Positions 63,594 through 64,000 of a stretch of 64,000 nt of DNA are shown one piece after another; position 1 is the first letter of the stretch; each line of letters starts with the position of its first letter. The stretch covers positions 103,514,753 through 103,578,752 of the forward strand of contig NC_081186.1 of NCBI RefSeq assembly GCF_029867415.1, in the 5' to 3' direction. The position numbers and the translations under genes were made by a program. The DNA is from Vicia villosa. Lineage: Eukaryota > Streptophyta > Magnoliopsida > Fabales > Fabaceae. The notes beneath the pieces were generated by a model. That model was not told where the DNA came from. It ran no database searches and saw only the letters and a list, made by a program, of their open reading frames with translations.

Positions 63594-63602
63594 AATTTTT
63601 AC

Positions 63603-64000
63603 TATGTAATATTTTTAAAACTCTAGTATTAAAATTTATTTATAGTAAAAGAATAAAATACTTAAAATATCATTTTAAAAATAAATTTAAAATAATTTTT
63701 TATTTGAAGTTTTTTTAACAAAAATATATAATATTAAAAAAAATTATTTTTGAAAAAACTGAAACAGGTTATATATTTATTATATTTGTCAAATTCGTTT
63801 TTAACTATATACCTTCTTTATTTTTATTTTTTTATGTAAAAATGGATTTATCCTAAATTCACACAATCAATTCAAAATAAATTAATGCAAAAAACCAGAA
63901 AATTACAAATTGTCAATTTGGAAAAGAAAAAAGAAAAGCACACAGCGATCTGTTAAACGACAAGTCGTTTAAACATTGGAAATTCAGGAGAAAGAGGAGA
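63603..64000. other. AT-rich sequence to the window edge
   Basis: No gene or repeat boundary recognised. Confidence 0.5.

Overview
The window is plant nuclear DNA, AT-rich and full of introns and transposons. The best fit is a papilionoid legume with a large genome, probably pea and its relatives (tribe Fabeae). Ogre-type LTRs, Tat-lineage gypsy elements and a legume-like ELF3 suggest this, but species is an inference. Two host genes are clear. An intact four-exon ELF3 (evening-complex clock gene) lies on the minus strand at 32810-37149. A bHLH87-like transcription factor lies on the plus strand at 52652-54088.

The left half (715-32216) is one nested transposon stack that can be read layer by layer from target-site duplications (TSDs). 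The outermost layer is a Mutator-like element (MULE) carrying a plant mobile domain (PMD) gene. Its two ends, 723 and 32208, are flanked by the same 8-bp TSD (TAAAATAA) although they are 31.5 kb apart. Inside it lies a large Tat-lineage Ty3/gypsy element (about 1689-32010), which has lost its 5' LTR together with the middle of the MULE. It has gag-pro, pol with two RNase H domains, two antisense genes with their own TATA boxes, and a 990-bp 3' LTR. Its pol was split by a very young 11.7-kb non-autonomous Ogre-type element (6091-17782, TSD AGTAT, LTRs nearly identical). Its second antisense gene was split by a 4.4-kb non-autonomous element in the opposite orientation (21277-25658, tRNA-Asp primer site).

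The first antisense gene (30569-26644) is the most unusual item. It is a five-exon PMD and coiled-coil gene of 1210 codons, with GT-AG introns, encoded on the strand opposite gag-pol and interrupted only by two in-frame TGA codons.

Right of ELF3, 39927-47318 is a cluster of non-autonomous DNA transposons: two Mutator-type MITEs, three hAT-type elements and a second, full-length copy of the PMD MULE (44123-47310). Nearly all have visible TSDs. Then come LINE remnants, a 5'-truncated LINE with TSD (48982-50061) and an AT microsatellite. After the bHLH gene there is another hAT-type MITE, an old repeat with palindromic GTAACCGGTTAC-like boxes, an L1-type LINE remnant, two AT-rich tandem arrays (61130-63160) and a last MITE (63163-63593). 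No rRNA genes, true tRNA genes or CRISPR arrays were seen.
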